Source: Granulicella tundricola MP5ACTX9
GTDB taxonomy: Bacteria > Acidobacteriota > Terriglobia > Terriglobales > Acidobacteriaceae
Direction of reading: 5' to 3'
Length of the DNA stretch: 64,000 nt
Assembly: GCF_000178975.2 (NCBI RefSeq)
Contig: NC_015058.1
Span: forward strand, 124,001 to 188,000
A program made the translations under genes and the position numbers. Position 1 is the first letter of the stretch. Each line of letters opens with the position of its first letter. This document shows positions 16,567 to 25,559 of the stretch, in pieces. The notes beneath the pieces were generated by a model. The model worked only from the letters and a program-made list of their open reading frames with translations, did not search any database and was not told the DNA's origin.

Positions 16567-18916
16567 CCAGCACAAACAAACGCCATGGTTCGCCCAGGCC
16601 GGGGCGGCCTGCAGCATCGTCCCGATCTCGCGCTTTGTCTCGGAACGCGACTTCGCACTGAAAGGCGAAGGCTACGGTTGCTTGTTCTCTCTTACCGGGA
16701 AAGACGAGGAGAGCCTGACAGACCAGGAGATCGAAGCGACGGTGCGCGACATCGAGGGTGCTACGCGCGGCCTTCCTGAGGGTTTTTGTCTCCATCAGTA
16801 CGTTCGCGTGAGGTCCGGTCTCGACATCCCACGGCAGGACGGCTATGAGAGTCCCATCACCGAGGGTTTCGTAGCCGATCGCGTCGGTTTCCTGAATCGC
16901 ACGGCCAAATTCCGCCGCATCGATCTTCACTGGTGCCTTACCGTTGAACCGGCTACCAGCAACCCACTCTCACGGAAACCGTCCGACCACGCAGAGGACA
17001 CCTCCCAGATGCTCGCCAGCCTTCAGAAGGCGGCCATCACCCTTGAATCGCATCTGTCGTCTTCTCTGGGCCTGAAGATCGTACGGAAGGAGGAAGCCTT
17101 CCGCTTCTTCTCTTATCTTTTCAACCTGGAGGAATGGGCCGGGCTCGATCACCTCCGCGCTGACACCGGCGTTGATCGCCAGATCGTCAAGAGTCCCGTC
17201 TCCTGGCACAAGGATCACCTCAGGGTAGGGAAGCGGTACGTTCAACTCTTCTCTCTCCAGACCAGTCCTGAAGCATCCCGCCCTTGCCTATTCGCAGACC
17301 TGATGAAGCTCGATTGTGACACGATCCTCTGCTCTACCTGGCGGCCGCGATCGCACACCGCAGTTCGTAAGGAGATCGACCAACAGGAGAAGTTCATCAG
17401 CTTTTTCAAGGTAGGCGTTCTCTCCCGCGTGATGAGCGGTCGGGATTCTGCATCGCTCGATTCGACGGCCGGCGCGAAAGCGGCTAGCCTTAGCGTCGAC
17501 GATCTCAGCGGCGTCATCCGCGAACTGGACAAGAAATCACAGGGCATCTACAGCCTGTCTCTTCTTTGCGCGGCCGACAGTGCCGAGCAGCTGCAGGCCG
17601 TGACGCCTTCAGTTCATCGCATCTTCGTTGAAGCCCGGGCCCAGGTGGTCGCGGAGACGCTCGGCAATCTTTCAGCCTTTTACGCCATGTTTCCCGGCAA
17701 CCGAAAGTTCCAGGTCTTCGAGACCTGGTTGGGCGAGAACCATCATGCCCGCCTGTCAAATGCGTTTGCACCTCACACCGGCCACCCTTATTCCGAGGAT
17801 CTCGATGCGGAGTATCTGAACATCTTCGAGACGCGCTCAGGAACGCCGTACTACCAGGATGTGTATGTAAACGGGGTCCGCGTGATGCTGATTTTGGGGC
17901 CAACCGGGACCGGAAAGTCCGTCCACGGAAACCAAGCCGTTTCGCATGAACAGAAATACAACGGATTTACCTTCATTTTCGACATCGGCGGCAGCTATGA
18001 AAGCGTCGTCGAGCTCTACGGCGGCAAGGTCGACCGAGTGGGGAAGGACGGTCCCAGAGTAAACCCTTTTGCCCTTGAACCTACCGAAAGCAACCTGAAA
18101 TTTCTGTATTCGTTCATGAAGCTGCTGCTGGTCAACGGCGGAGCCGAGCTCACGCCCGAAGACGACGACGTGATCTTCAATGCAGTCCAGGATATGTATC
18201 TCCTCGATCCTGAGAACCGCCGCCTCTCCAGCCTCTTTCTCCCCAAGCACCTGCAGCGGTACCTCTCGAAGTGGGTTGGAAAGGGCATCTACAGCGCCGT
18301 CTTTGACAACGTGAAGGACGAACTCTCTCTCTCACGCCTCCAGTGCTTCGACTTCCAGGGTGTAAACAACGCGCAGTACGCCGACCTGGTTGAACCTCTG
18401 ATGGTGTGGCTGTTGCGACGGATCGACGATGTTCTCTACGATCCTGCAAATCTCGGTGTCCCGAAGCATGTGCTGATCGAGGAGCTGTTCTCTTCAATGA
18501 AGAACAAGCAGCTGCTCGACGCGGCGCTCTCCAGCATCAAGACCGTACGCAAAAACCTCGGCGGCGTCACCCTCATCGGCCAGTCAGCAAACGACCTGGG
18601 CGATAACGCCGACAGCATCGTGAACTCCTGCACCTCTTTCCTTTTCCTGAGGGATGCAACCTTCAACCGGCCCCACTACAAGCAGCTTTTCAAGATGACG
18701 GATCACCAGCTCGACCTTTTCGAAAGCCTGCGTGAGCGCGAGGGGCTTTACATCCGGCGCGACGGCCAGACCAAGGTTGTCACGTTGAACCTCGACCCTC
18801 ACAGCTACGCCAAGTTCTCAACCAAACCCAAAGATAAGGTGCGCCGATCCAAGCTGGTCGCCAAGTATGGCCTCCACGAGGGTATCGATCGCTTCGTCCA
18901 GGGCGAACTCGCTTAG
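16547..18916 (+). CDS. virB4: VirB4 T4SS ATPase
   Basis: This 789-residue protein has the N-terminal CagE/TrbE/VirB domain, then a RecA-like motor. Walker A is GPTGTGKSVHGNQ at residues 451-463, Walker B lies in PKHVLIEELFS, and the later LGGVTLIGQSANDL is also typical. Length is normal for the family. VirB4 sits at the inner-membrane base of the channel and powers pilus assembly and substrate transfer. It overlaps virB3, and virB9 begins 34 bp after it. Confidence 0.95.
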   Translation: MTLAKTNQHKQTPWFAQAGAACSIVPISRFVSERDFALKGEGYGCLFSLTGKDEESLTDQEIEATVRDIEGATRGLPEGFCLHQYVRVRSGLDIPRQDGYESPITEGFVADRVGFLNRTAKFRRIDLHWCLTVEPATSNPLSRKPSDHAEDTSQMLASLQKAAITLESHLSSSLGLKIVRKEEAFRFFSYLFNLEEWAGLDHLRADTGVDRQIVKSPVSWHKDHLRVGKRYVQLFSLQTSPEASRPCLFADLMKLDCDTILCSTWRPRSHTAVRKEIDQQEKFISFFKVGVLSRVMSGRDSASLDSTAGAKAASLSVDDLSGVIRELDKKSQGIYSLSLLCAADSAEQLQAVTPSVHRIFVEARAQVVAETLGNLSAFYAMFPGNRKFQVFETWLGENHHARLSNAFAPHTGHPYSEDLDAEYLNIFETRSGTPYYQDVYVNGVRVMLILGPTGTGKSVHGNQAVSHEQKYNGFTFIFDIGGSYESVVELYGGKVDRVGKDGPRVNPFALEPTESNLKFLYSFMKLLLVNGGAELTPEDDDVIFNAVQDMYLLDPENRRLSSLFLPKHLQRYLSKWVGKGIYSAVFDNVKDELSLSRLQCFDFQGVNNAQYADLVEPLMVWLLRRIDDVLYDPANLGVPKHVLIEELFSSMKNKQLLDAALSSIKTVRKNLGGVTLIGQSANDLGDNADSIVNSCTSFLFLRDATFNRPHYKQLFKMTDHQLDLFESLREREGLYIRRDGQTKVVTLNLDPHSYAKFSTKPKDKVRRSKLVAKYGLHEGIDRFVQGELA

Positions 18917-18950
18917 AAGCACCCATCCCGCATAACGAAGGAAAACGCCC

Positions 18951-19793
18951 TTGAAAACCCCCACGACGCTTCTCTCCGGACTCATCCTCGCTGGCTGCAC
19001 CGCTATCGGGTTCGCCAGCACAACCCCCAGCCCCGCTCACCACCTCCAGCCCAACCCGCCTCGCACCATCGCCGTGCACGACAGCGAAGCGCCGCCCGTC
19101 GTCCGCACTGGAATCCTTCAATCCACTCTCATCATGCTTCCAGCGGAAGAGAAGGTTGCGACCGTCTTTGGAGGCAACACGGCAGACTGGGTTTTCGACG
19201 GCGGCCACGTTGCCAGCCGCTTCATCTCCGTCAAGCCGAAGGTCGCCAACAGCACCACCAACGTCCACATCGTGTCCGACCACGGTAACGAGTACACGCT
19301 CCAGCTCACCGAGATCACCGGCGATCTCGATCAGCACTTCGATTCCAAGGTCTTCGTAACCCCGGGCGATCAGCCTGGCAAAGACAAGCTCGCCGCCATG
19401 CCCGTCTTCGTGCCTGCAGCGGAGCTGGAGAAGGCGAAGCAAGAAACCGAGGCAGCAAGGGCCGCTGAAACGGCAGCAGTCAAAGCTCAGACCACCAAGG
19501 CTGAGCAGTACCGCAGCAGCTATCCCGGCACGCTGCACTTCGATTACTCGTGGGATCCACGCAAGGGAAGGGAATTGGGCCTGCAGCAGATCTGGCACGA
19601 CGACCGCTTTACCTACCTGCGCGGACAGTTCCAGGAGACGCCCGCCCTCTACGAGATGAAGGACGGCAAGCCTTCCCTCATCAACTTTGATTTCGCAGAT
19701 GGCCTCTACACAATTCCCAAAGACGTTGCGCACGGCTATCTCGAAATCGGCAAGAAGAAGGTCGACTTCAACCGCACCGGAGAGGTGAAATAG
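18951..19793 (+). CDS. virB9: VirB9/TrbG-like T4SS protein with a lipobox
   Basis: This 280-residue protein reads best from a TTG at 18951 with GAAGGAAAA upstream. The core-complex features are LIMLPAEEKVATVFGGNTAD, ISVKPKVANSTTNVHIVSD, then TLQLTEI, a charged Ala/Glu/Lys linker, and a C-terminal beta domain (DYSWDPRKGRELGLQQIWHD, PSLINFDFADGLYTIP). VirB9 is periplasmic and part of the outer-membrane ring. Oddly, the N-terminus carries a lipoprotein-type signal (LLSGLILAGC, Cys16), whereas lipidation normally belongs to VirB7. No separate VirB7 gene is seen. Confidence 0.9.
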   Translation: MKTPTTLLSGLILAGCTAIGFASTTPSPAHHLQPNPPRTIAVHDSEAPPVVRTGILQSTLIMLPAEEKVATVFGGNTADWVFDGGHVASRFISVKPKVANSTTNVHIVSDHGNEYTLQLTEITGDLDQHFDSKVFVTPGDQPGKDKLAAMPVFVPAAELEKAKQETEAARAAETAAVKAQTTKAEQYRSSYPGTLHFDYSWDPRKGRELGLQQIWHDDRFTYLRGQFQETPALYEMKDGKPSLINFDFADGLYTIPKDVAHGYLEIGKKKVDFNRTGEVK

Positions 19794-19795
19794 CC

Positions 19796-21070
19796 ATGTC
19801 AGAAACTCCCGCCACCGTCCCCAGCCAGCCTGAGTCGAATGCCCCTATCAAAAAGGGGTTCCCCATTCTGCTCATCCTCGTCGCGATTGTCCTGCTCGTC
19901 GGCATCGCCAATGTCTCTCACCTGGTTAGCGGAGCGAAGAAGCCAGTAGCGAAGAGTGCCCTGACGTCCAGCCCAGCCACCGTCAACCCGCAGCAGGTCA
20001 GCAGCTACCAGACCATGCAGGCGACCGAAATCAAGCGCGATGCGGAGGATCGCCAGGTACTTGCCGCCAACCAAGCAGCCGCTCTCCAGGCGCAGTCTGA
20101 CCTTCCCGGCCCTGAAGCCGACAGCAGTGCGCCCATGACTGCCGCCCAACGACAGTCGATCTACGGAGACAGCCCCAACGCACCCCGCCACACGTCCAAT
20201 GCGTCCCAGGGCCACGCTGAAGCCCAGCAGCGCGAGCTCGCGCACCGCAAGGCCCAGCAGGATGCCATCAACAGCGATACCGTAGCCATCGACTTCGCCC
20301 ATGCCGGCGGAACTCCAGCCGCAGTCCTCGGCGATCGCGAGCAGGCGACAAATACGGCCAGCGGTGAAGACATAGGCAGCGCAGCGGAGCGGCCGGCACG
20401 TCCGGCCACACTCCAGACGGTTGCAGACACTCGCAACAGCGCGAAGGGCGATCCCATGGCACCGTATGGTTTCGACGCATACCAGGGCCAGCTTTACCGC
20501 GTGTTCGAGGGAACGGTTCTGGAGGGCGTCGTCACCAACCACATCGACGGTGGGTTCTCAGGACCCATCCTGGTGATGCTCACCACGGACTACTACTCCC
20601 ACGATCACCAGCGCCTTCTCATGCCGCAGGGTACGCGGCTGATCGGCACAGTGCAGAGCGTCGGCAGCCAGGGGCAGCGGAAGATGTTCGTCACCTTTTA
20701 CCGCGCCGTCTGTCCGGATGGGTTCTCACTGGAGTTCGACAAGTACATTGGCCTCGACCCCATCGGAACAACCGGCCTCGCCAGCAAGGTCGATAACCAC
20801 TACCTCTCCGCCTTCGGCGCAGCGGCCGCGATCGGCGGACTAGGCGGATTGGCACAGATCGGCAACAGCGCCAGCGTTCTCGATCCGTCAGCCCAGATCC
20901 GCAACGACATGTCTCAGCAGACCGCACAAGAGGGCGAGCAGATCCTCAACCACTTCCTCAACCGGCTCCCCACCATCACCTTGAAGGAAGGATCTCGCGC
21001 CAGGGTCTACATCGGCCGAGACATCCTCATCCCGTCCTACGCCGACCATCGCGTAGATCCAACCCTCTAA
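19796..21070 (+). CDS. virB10: VirB10/TrbI-like T4SS scaffold protein
   Basis: This 424-residue protein has a short cytoplasmic arm, one inner-membrane helix (FPILLILVAIVLLVGIANV, about residues 20-38), a long low-complexity Gln/Ala-rich periplasmic linker, and a C-terminal TrbI domain: YRVFEGTVLEGVVTNHIDGG, SGPILVMLTTDYYSHDHQRL, LMPQGTRLIGTVQS, DPIGTTGLASKVDNHYLSAF, then a hydrophobic AAAIGGLGGLA antenna. It spans the envelope and transmits energy from the ATPases to the outer ring. It starts 3 bp after the virB9 stop. Confidence 0.93.
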   Translation: MSETPATVPSQPESNAPIKKGFPILLILVAIVLLVGIANVSHLVSGAKKPVAKSALTSSPATVNPQQVSSYQTMQATEIKRDAEDRQVLAANQAAALQAQSDLPGPEADSSAPMTAAQRQSIYGDSPNAPRHTSNASQGHAEAQQRELAHRKAQQDAINSDTVAIDFAHAGGTPAAVLGDREQATNTASGEDIGSAAERPARPATLQTVADTRNSAKGDPMAPYGFDAYQGQLYRVFEGTVLEGVVTNHIDGGFSGPILVMLTTDYYSHDHQRLLMPQGTRLIGTVQSVGSQGQRKMFVTFYRAVCPDGFSLEFDKYIGLDPIGTTGLASKVDNHYLSAFGAAAAIGGLGGLAQIGNSASVLDPSAQIRNDMSQQTAQEGEQILNHFLNRLPTITLKEGSRARVYIGRDILIPSYADHRVDPTL

Positions 21071-21091
21071 TCGGCCTCAAAGGAGCCCGCC

Positions 21092-21877
21092 ATGCAGACC
21101 CAGCGCGCATACCGCACCAAGCTCGCACTCGGCGTCATCGTCTTCGCCTGTGTCGCCACTCCCAGCTTCGCCCTCTTCGGAATCGGCGACATCGTGTTCG
21201 ACCCAACCAGCTACGCGTCTCTTGTCTCGCAACTTTCGACGCTGCAGATGCAGTACAACACCGTCAAGAACAACCTCGTCCACTTCTCCGCCAAGAATCA
21301 GTGGCACACAGCCCTAACGGCGTTGGAGCACGTCAACGTCGCAAACCAGTTCGGAGAGACGGCGCTCTTTTCCGTTGCGCTGAATACGAACGATCCTGGT
21401 TCCGCAAAGGTCGCATGGGGTAACGCAACCGTCCCCGTCAACAGCAGTGCATCCGTCTATCTCTCCTCTCAGCCGACGAACAGTGCAGGGAAGTCACAAC
21501 TGGCGATGATCGAGGCCTCCGATGCTTCCTCACCGGACTGCCTCAATGCGGTTGGAGCCTACCGCGCCGCCCGCGATACGAACCTGTCGTCAGAACAGGC
21601 GCTCCAGGATGACCAGCTCGACGAAGGCGACGATACCAACGCCGAAGTCCAGCAGCTCAACCTCCTCAACGCGGCGCAGGCACAACACCTGGTCGAGCTC
21701 AAGGCTCAGGGCGTCCTGCACGCCTGTCTCGCGCAGCAGATGGCGATTCAGAACATGCAGCAGCGCAACGCAGCCGCAAACGACCTCAACACCTGGGGAT
21801 TTGTTCAGCAGCAGCGTCAGGCCAACAACGTCAACCTGACTGGCGGCTCCCAGATCTGGACAACCTACCTTCCCTAG
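21092..21877 (+). CDS. virB5: VirB5/TrbJ-like T4SS minor pilin
   Basis: This 261-residue protein has a signal peptide (LALGVIVFACVATPSFA). The mature start FGIGDIVFDPTSYASLVSQL, then STLQMQYNTVKNNL, is typical of TrbJ/VirB5 proteins. The rest is helical and Gln/Asn-rich. The last 17 residues, NNVNLTGGSQIWTTYLP, recur almost exactly at the end of the following small protein. VirB5 is thought to cap the pilus tip and aid adhesion. Preceded by AAAGGAGCCCGCC. Assignment rests on position and N-terminal motif. Confidence 0.78.
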   Translation: MQTQRAYRTKLALGVIVFACVATPSFALFGIGDIVFDPTSYASLVSQLSTLQMQYNTVKNNLVHFSAKNQWHTALTALEHVNVANQFGETALFSVALNTNDPGSAKVAWGNATVPVNSSASVYLSSQPTNSAGKSQLAMIEASDASSPDCLNAVGAYRAARDTNLSSEQALQDDQLDEGDDTNAEVQQLNLLNAAQAQHLVELKAQGVLHACLAQQMAIQNMQQRNAAANDLNTWGFVQQQRQANNVNLTGGSQIWTTYLP

Positions 21878-21890
21878 AACGGAGACCTCG

Positions 21891-22160
21891 ATGCTCAAAG
21901 CAGTCAATACCAAGATTCTCGTCGCCATCCTCGCCGTGCTCTCCGCAATCGGCGCCACCCTTATTCACATCCACGACACCAACCAGGCGGCCGCCGCTTC
22001 CGCCGCGAAAGCCGCAGCCATTCTCCAACTCCAGAAAGACGATGCGGACGCAGCCAAAAAACACGACGAGGAACTCTGGAAGGGCATCCGCGAGCAGCGC
22101 AAGAAGAACAACGTAAACCCCACTGGCGGTTCGAAACCGTGGACAACCTACGTCCCGTAG
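21891..22160 (+). CDS. Small membrane-anchored T4SS-operon protein sharing the VirB5 C-terminal tag
   Basis: This 89-residue protein lies between virB5 and virB6, 13 bp after the former. It has an N-terminal hydrophobic helix (ILVAILAVLSAIGATLIHIH), an Ala-rich helix and a charged segment, and ends NNVNPTGGSKPWTTYVP. That tail is identical at 14 of 17 positions to the VirB5-like protein end. Function is unknown. The shared tag suggests both are recognised by the same partner, for example in the channel or the pilus. It is not a recognised VirB7, because no lipobox cysteine is present. Confidence 0.7.
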   Translation: MLKAVNTKILVAILAVLSAIGATLIHIHDTNQAAAASAAKAAAILQLQKDDADAAKKHDEELWKGIREQRKKNNVNPTGGSKPWTTYVP

Positions 22161-22190
22161 CACCCTCCCCACGCAGAAAGGCGACAGCCA

Positions 22191-23108
22191 ATGGTCCACA
22201 TCCTGACATCATCCGCAGCAGTCCTAGCCTTCCAAGCAGCTCCGGGAGTGGACTGGCTTACCGTCTTTACGCAAAACCTCACGAACCTCACCACCCAGAA
22301 CGGCGGCGCGCTCACGTCCTTCGGACTGACCGAGCTCAGCTTCATCTCTCTGATGGTGCTGGTCAACATGGTCATCACCTGGAGTACCGACACGATGACG
22401 TTCGGCTTCCACCGGGAGCCGCTGCGGATCGGAGACCTGGTGCAGTTTCTGCTACGGCTGATCTGCTGTCTACTGGCCGAAAACTACTGGTCGAACCCTC
22501 TACCCGGTGCCAGCTTTGGATTCAACCACCTCTTCAGCTATATCGCCCAGGTGCTTTCGCAGAGCATCGATCAGAACTCTCTTACGAACTTGGAAGCGCT
22601 CCTGAAGACGTTGGGAGACGGCACGGCCGCGCCCGCCATCACAGCACCGCTCGAACTGTTGGCGTACATTCTTATCGAGCTCATGCTGGGTGTGGTGACG
22701 ATGGTGGTCTTTCTCGTCAACGTGAGCGGGTTCATCCTGTACGGCGTTGCTGCGTTGTTCGGTCCCGTCTTCATCCCGCTCTACATGACGAAGAACTTCA
22801 GGGGCAAGTTCCTGCACTTCGTAGATGTCCTGGTGAGCTTTGCTATGATCCGCGCCGTCGCCTCCGCGTTCATCTACGTGTGGGCTGGATTTCTCCAGGC
22901 GTTCGTTCTCCAGACGTTCCAGAGCGACTACTCGATGAAGATGTGGCTGGCAAATCTCATCCCCTGCATCGCGCTCTTCGGTGCGTTTGTGATCAACATG
23001 CTCTACATTCCCAGCCTCACTCAGATCATCTTCGGCGGCCACGCAGGCGCTGCAGAGAAAGTAGACGCGGCGCTCGCGAAAGTTGCGGCACTCGTAGCAC
23101 TGGCCTAA
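22191..23108 (+). CDS. virB6: VirB6/TrbL-like T4SS polytopic membrane protein
   Basis: This 305-residue protein has about six hydrophobic segments. Typical features are the central periplasmic portion, the LELLAYILIELMLGVVTMVV segment and the motif YGVAALFGPVFIPLYMTKNF, a strong TrbL/VirB6 hallmark. It contributes to the inner-membrane DNA path. Start at ATG 22191. Sits between two small genes inside the operon. Confidence 0.88.
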   Translation: MVHILTSSAAVLAFQAAPGVDWLTVFTQNLTNLTTQNGGALTSFGLTELSFISLMVLVNMVITWSTDTMTFGFHREPLRIGDLVQFLLRLICCLLAENYWSNPLPGASFGFNHLFSYIAQVLSQSIDQNSLTNLEALLKTLGDGTAAPAITAPLELLAYILIELMLGVVTMVVFLVNVSGFILYGVAALFGPVFIPLYMTKNFRGKFLHFVDVLVSFAMIRAVASAFIYVWAGFLQAFVLQTFQSDYSMKMWLANLIPCIALFGAFVINMLYIPSLTQIIFGGHAGAAEKVDAALAKVAALVALA

Positions 23109-23112
23109 ATTC

Positions 23113-23286
23113 ATGCCGATCGTTCTGCTCACCATCTTCTTGAAAGGACCGGCCTGGCTCAAAGCCTGCGTGCTGCTCGCGCTCGCAGGCCTCGTCGTAG
23201 TCGGCGGCATAGTTGCCTCCACCGCCATTCGCAACGCAACCGAAAGGACTGGTAATCACCATGCCCACCCAACTCGCACCCGCTGA
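23113..23286 (+). CDS. Tiny membrane protein between virB6 and virB8
   Basis: A 57-codon frame begins 5 bp after virB6 with MPIVLLTIFLKGPAWLKACV, followed by LLALAGLVVVGGIVASTAIR, a convincing transmembrane helix. Its 3' end overlaps the virB8 start in another frame. Small helix-only proteins occur at this place in some T4SS operons. There is no clear ribosome site, so translation may depend on coupling to virB6. Confidence 0.45.
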   Translation: MPIVLLTIFLKGPAWLKACVLLALAGLVVVGGIVASTAIRNATERTGNHHAHPTRTR

Positions 23287-24067
23287 CACCCTCACCCCCG
23301 CCGACGCGCTGCTGACGGATTACGTCGGCAATGAGATCTACGCTGCGCACTACTCAGAACGCCGGTTGAGCCGTTTTGTGATCGGAACGCTATCAGTCAT
23401 CCTACTTTTTTCGTTCGTCTTGATTCACTCGCTAGCGAACCGGCCGGTGCCAAACCGCTACGTCCGGATCGACGAGATGGGCCGCGCCCAGGCGATTCAG
23501 TACAGCGACCTCAGCTATAGCCCCCGCGAAGGGGAAGTCCGGACCTACCTCACCGATTGGGCGAACTACCGCTACACCGTCAACCGCGAGACCGTTGCCA
23601 CCAAGTACCCGCTCAACTACTACTTTCTTTCAGCTCCCATAGCCTCTCGCCTCATGACCGAGGACAACGCCAATCACTTTGCATCGCTCGTCCTGTCCGG
23701 CCAGGTGGAGCAGAGCGACGACGAGGTTCGCAACGTCACGATCACGTCCATGACCGACGAGACGCTCTCAGGCGTCACGATTGCGAAGGGGACGGCACTC
23801 ATTGGCGTCGACCGGCTGTACTCCCCACGGAACTCCCGGGAGCCACGGACCGAGCACTGGCTCCTGTCGGTCACGTACTACCTGAACCCAAAGCAGGTAA
23901 GTGAGCAGGCCCGCATCTTCCCCCAGTTCGAGACGATCAACCCCCTGGGCCTGACCATCACCGACTTTCACGAGAACCGAGTCTCGGTTGATCCCCTCGT
24001 CTCCGCGAGTGCCCTGCCGACTTTCGGAGCTGCCGCACCTCGCGCCGCCGCAGGAGCCACACGTTGA
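23261..24067 (+). CDS. virB8: VirB8/TrbF-like T4SS inner-membrane protein
   Basis: I chose the ATG at 23261 (MPTQLAPADTLTPADALLTD), with GAAAGGACTGGTAATCACC upstream; 268 residues. It has a short cytoplasmic tail, one membrane helix (FVIGTLSVILLFSFVLIHSL) and a periplasmic NTF2-like domain beginning NRYVRIDEMGRAQAIQY, with EHWLLSVTYYLNP and INPLGLTITDFHENR near the end. VirB8 nucleates assembly and contacts VirB10 and VirB5. The stop overlaps the virB11 TTG start. Confidence 0.88.
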   Translation: MPTQLAPADTLTPADALLTDYVGNEIYAAHYSERRLSRFVIGTLSVILLFSFVLIHSLANRPVPNRYVRIDEMGRAQAIQYSDLSYSPREGEVRTYLTDWANYRYTVNRETVATKYPLNYYFLSAPIASRLMTEDNANHFASLVLSGQVEQSDDEVRNVTITSMTDETLSGVTIAKGTALIGVDRLYSPRNSREPRTEHWLLSVTYYLNPKQVSEQARIFPQFETINPLGLTITDFHENRVSVDPLVSASALPTFGAAAPRAAAGATR

Positions 24068-25026
24068 GCTACGACCTCATCCTGCCGTTCTTCCCCGAGG
24101 AGCTGCGGACGCTCCTGCTCGACCCGTCTATCTCGGACCTGATGATCAATGGGACGACTGGCGTCTTTGCCGACCGTGGCGGGATGGTGGAGCGGATCGA
24201 GCTTAAGACTGAGTACACCAACGAACGTCTCACCGCAGCCATCGTGCGGGTAGCGCGCATCCTCGGGCAGGACCTCACAGAGCAGAACCCCATCCTGAAC
24301 ACGCGTATGCCTGACGGTTCGCGTGTCGCCGTGGTGGGGCCGCCTGCGTCGGTGAACGGTCCCACCCTCACCATCCGCAAGTTCAACCAGTGGTACAGCT
24401 CGGACGATCTCATACGCGCTGGGAGTCTTCCCGCCGAGGTGCGAGACGCCGTTGTAAGCATGATCGGAGCGAAGAAGAACGGAATGATTGCGGGCGGAAC
24501 TGGCTCGGGAAAGACAACTTTACTAAAAAGTTTCCTCGATCACATCCCACTCACTGAACGCCTGTGCATCATTGAGCAGCCCGCAGAGCTGAAGATCGCG
24601 CACCCCAACGCCGTGCGTTGGGAAGCAATCGAGGCGATCCCCGGGCAGGTCGCCGTGACGCCAAGCGAGTTGCTTGCCGCCGCTCTCCGCCATCGCCCGG
24701 ACCGCATCATTATGGGCGAGATCCGCAACGAATGCGGGTACGACCTACTCCAGGCGATGAACACGGGCCATGGTGGAACGATGTCCACCATTCACGCAAA
24801 GTCGGCACTGGATGCACTCAGCCGCCTTTCCAACCTCGCACTCAGCGCACACCCCAACTTGGACCATGGCTTCATCCGGTCTGAGACGGCGGAGGCTATC
24901 GACTTCGTTCTCTATTGCGAACGGGACTCACGTGGCCGGCGTCGGGTGCGAGAGCTCATCACCGTCGATGGCTACACCTACCAGACACACAGCTTCAACA
25001 CGACCGAACTCTACCGCGCAGCCTAA
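24064..25026 (+). CDS. virB11: VirB11 T4SS hexameric ATPase
   Basis: This 320-residue protein begins at a TTG overlapping the virB8 stop (TTGA). Features are DPSISDLMINGTTGVFADRG in the N-terminal domain, Walker A GGTGSGKT at residues 144-151, the Asp box (RLCIIEQPAELK), Walker B region RPDRIIMGEIRNECGYDLLQ and the His box NTGHGGTMSTIHAKSA. It is a complete VirB11/CpaF-type AAA+ traffic ATPase. It acts at the cytoplasmic face with VirB4 and the coupling protein. Confidence 0.95.
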   Translation: MSYDLILPFFPEELRTLLLDPSISDLMINGTTGVFADRGGMVERIELKTEYTNERLTAAIVRVARILGQDLTEQNPILNTRMPDGSRVAVVGPPASVNGPTLTIRKFNQWYSSDDLIRAGSLPAEVRDAVVSMIGAKKNGMIAGGTGSGKTTLLKSFLDHIPLTERLCIIEQPAELKIAHPNAVRWEAIEAIPGQVAVTPSELLAAALRHRPDRIIMGEIRNECGYDLLQAMNTGHGGTMSTIHAKSALDALSRLSNLALSAHPNLDHGFIRSETAEAIDFVLYCERDSRGRRRVRELITVDGYTYQTHSFNTTELYRAA

Positions 25027-25050
25027 CAGCACACCGAGAGGACGTTCCCG

Positions 25051-25206
25051 ATGCACCTCGAAGACGCCATGATTGCCGAAGTGAGCAGGGCCGATGCAGA
25101 GCGGGAGATACTCCTCCACCAACTTGACCCTGCGGACTTTTTCGTCGAAATAGGCGACCGCAGCACGTACACCGGAGCGGAAGTACTCGGCTGGCTAGGC
25201 TACTAA
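25051..25206 (+). CDS. Small acidic hypothetical protein
   Basis: This 51-residue protein is encoded 24 bp after virB11, with GAGAGGACG as ribosome site. The sequence is acidic and helical (MHLEDAMIAEVSRADAEREI), then LLHQLDPADFFVEIGDRSTY, ending EVLGWLGY. It is in the same orientation and spacing as the operon. I do not recognise it. Confidence 0.5.
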   Translation: MHLEDAMIAEVSRADAEREILLHQLDPADFFVEIGDRSTYTGAEVLGWLGY

Positions 25207-25267
25207 GTCACCGACGAACATCTCCGCCGAGCTTTTCCACGCACCATTTCAACTCGGAGAACACACA

Positions 25268-25540
25268 ATGCCCCTTCTCGAAATCGTCGCAAGCAAGAAG
25301 ATCACCGCCACCGTCACCCTCGAAGAATCGACTGCGAAGCAGGTAGACCAGTACGCCGCCATGACCAAAGCTAGCGCAGACGATGTGATCGATTCAGCAC
25401 TCGCCTATGTATTCGGTAAGGACACCGAGTTTAAAAAGTGGTGCACCGATAACCCCACTTTCAAGGCATCTTTCCCACTCCGACTGAAGCGGCCAGCGCC
25501 CTCGACCGGCACCAAGCCGAGCACATCACCGGCACGCTAA
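25268..25540 (+). CDS. Small hypothetical protein with RHH-like N-terminus
   Basis: This 90-residue protein begins MPLLEIVASKKITATVTLEE, then STAKQVDQYAAMTKASADDV. A strand followed by two helices resembles a ribbon-helix-helix or an antitoxin-like DNA-binding domain. The C-terminus is basic. It lies between the T4SS operon and the MobC-like gene, so it may be a relaxosome accessory or transfer regulator. Family unknown to me. Confidence 0.6.
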   Translation: MPLLEIVASKKITATVTLEESTAKQVDQYAAMTKASADDVIDSALAYVFGKDTEFKKWCTDNPTFKASFPLRLKRPAPSTGTKPSTSPAR

Positions 25541-25559
25541 CTGCACTCGCCCAGTGCAA

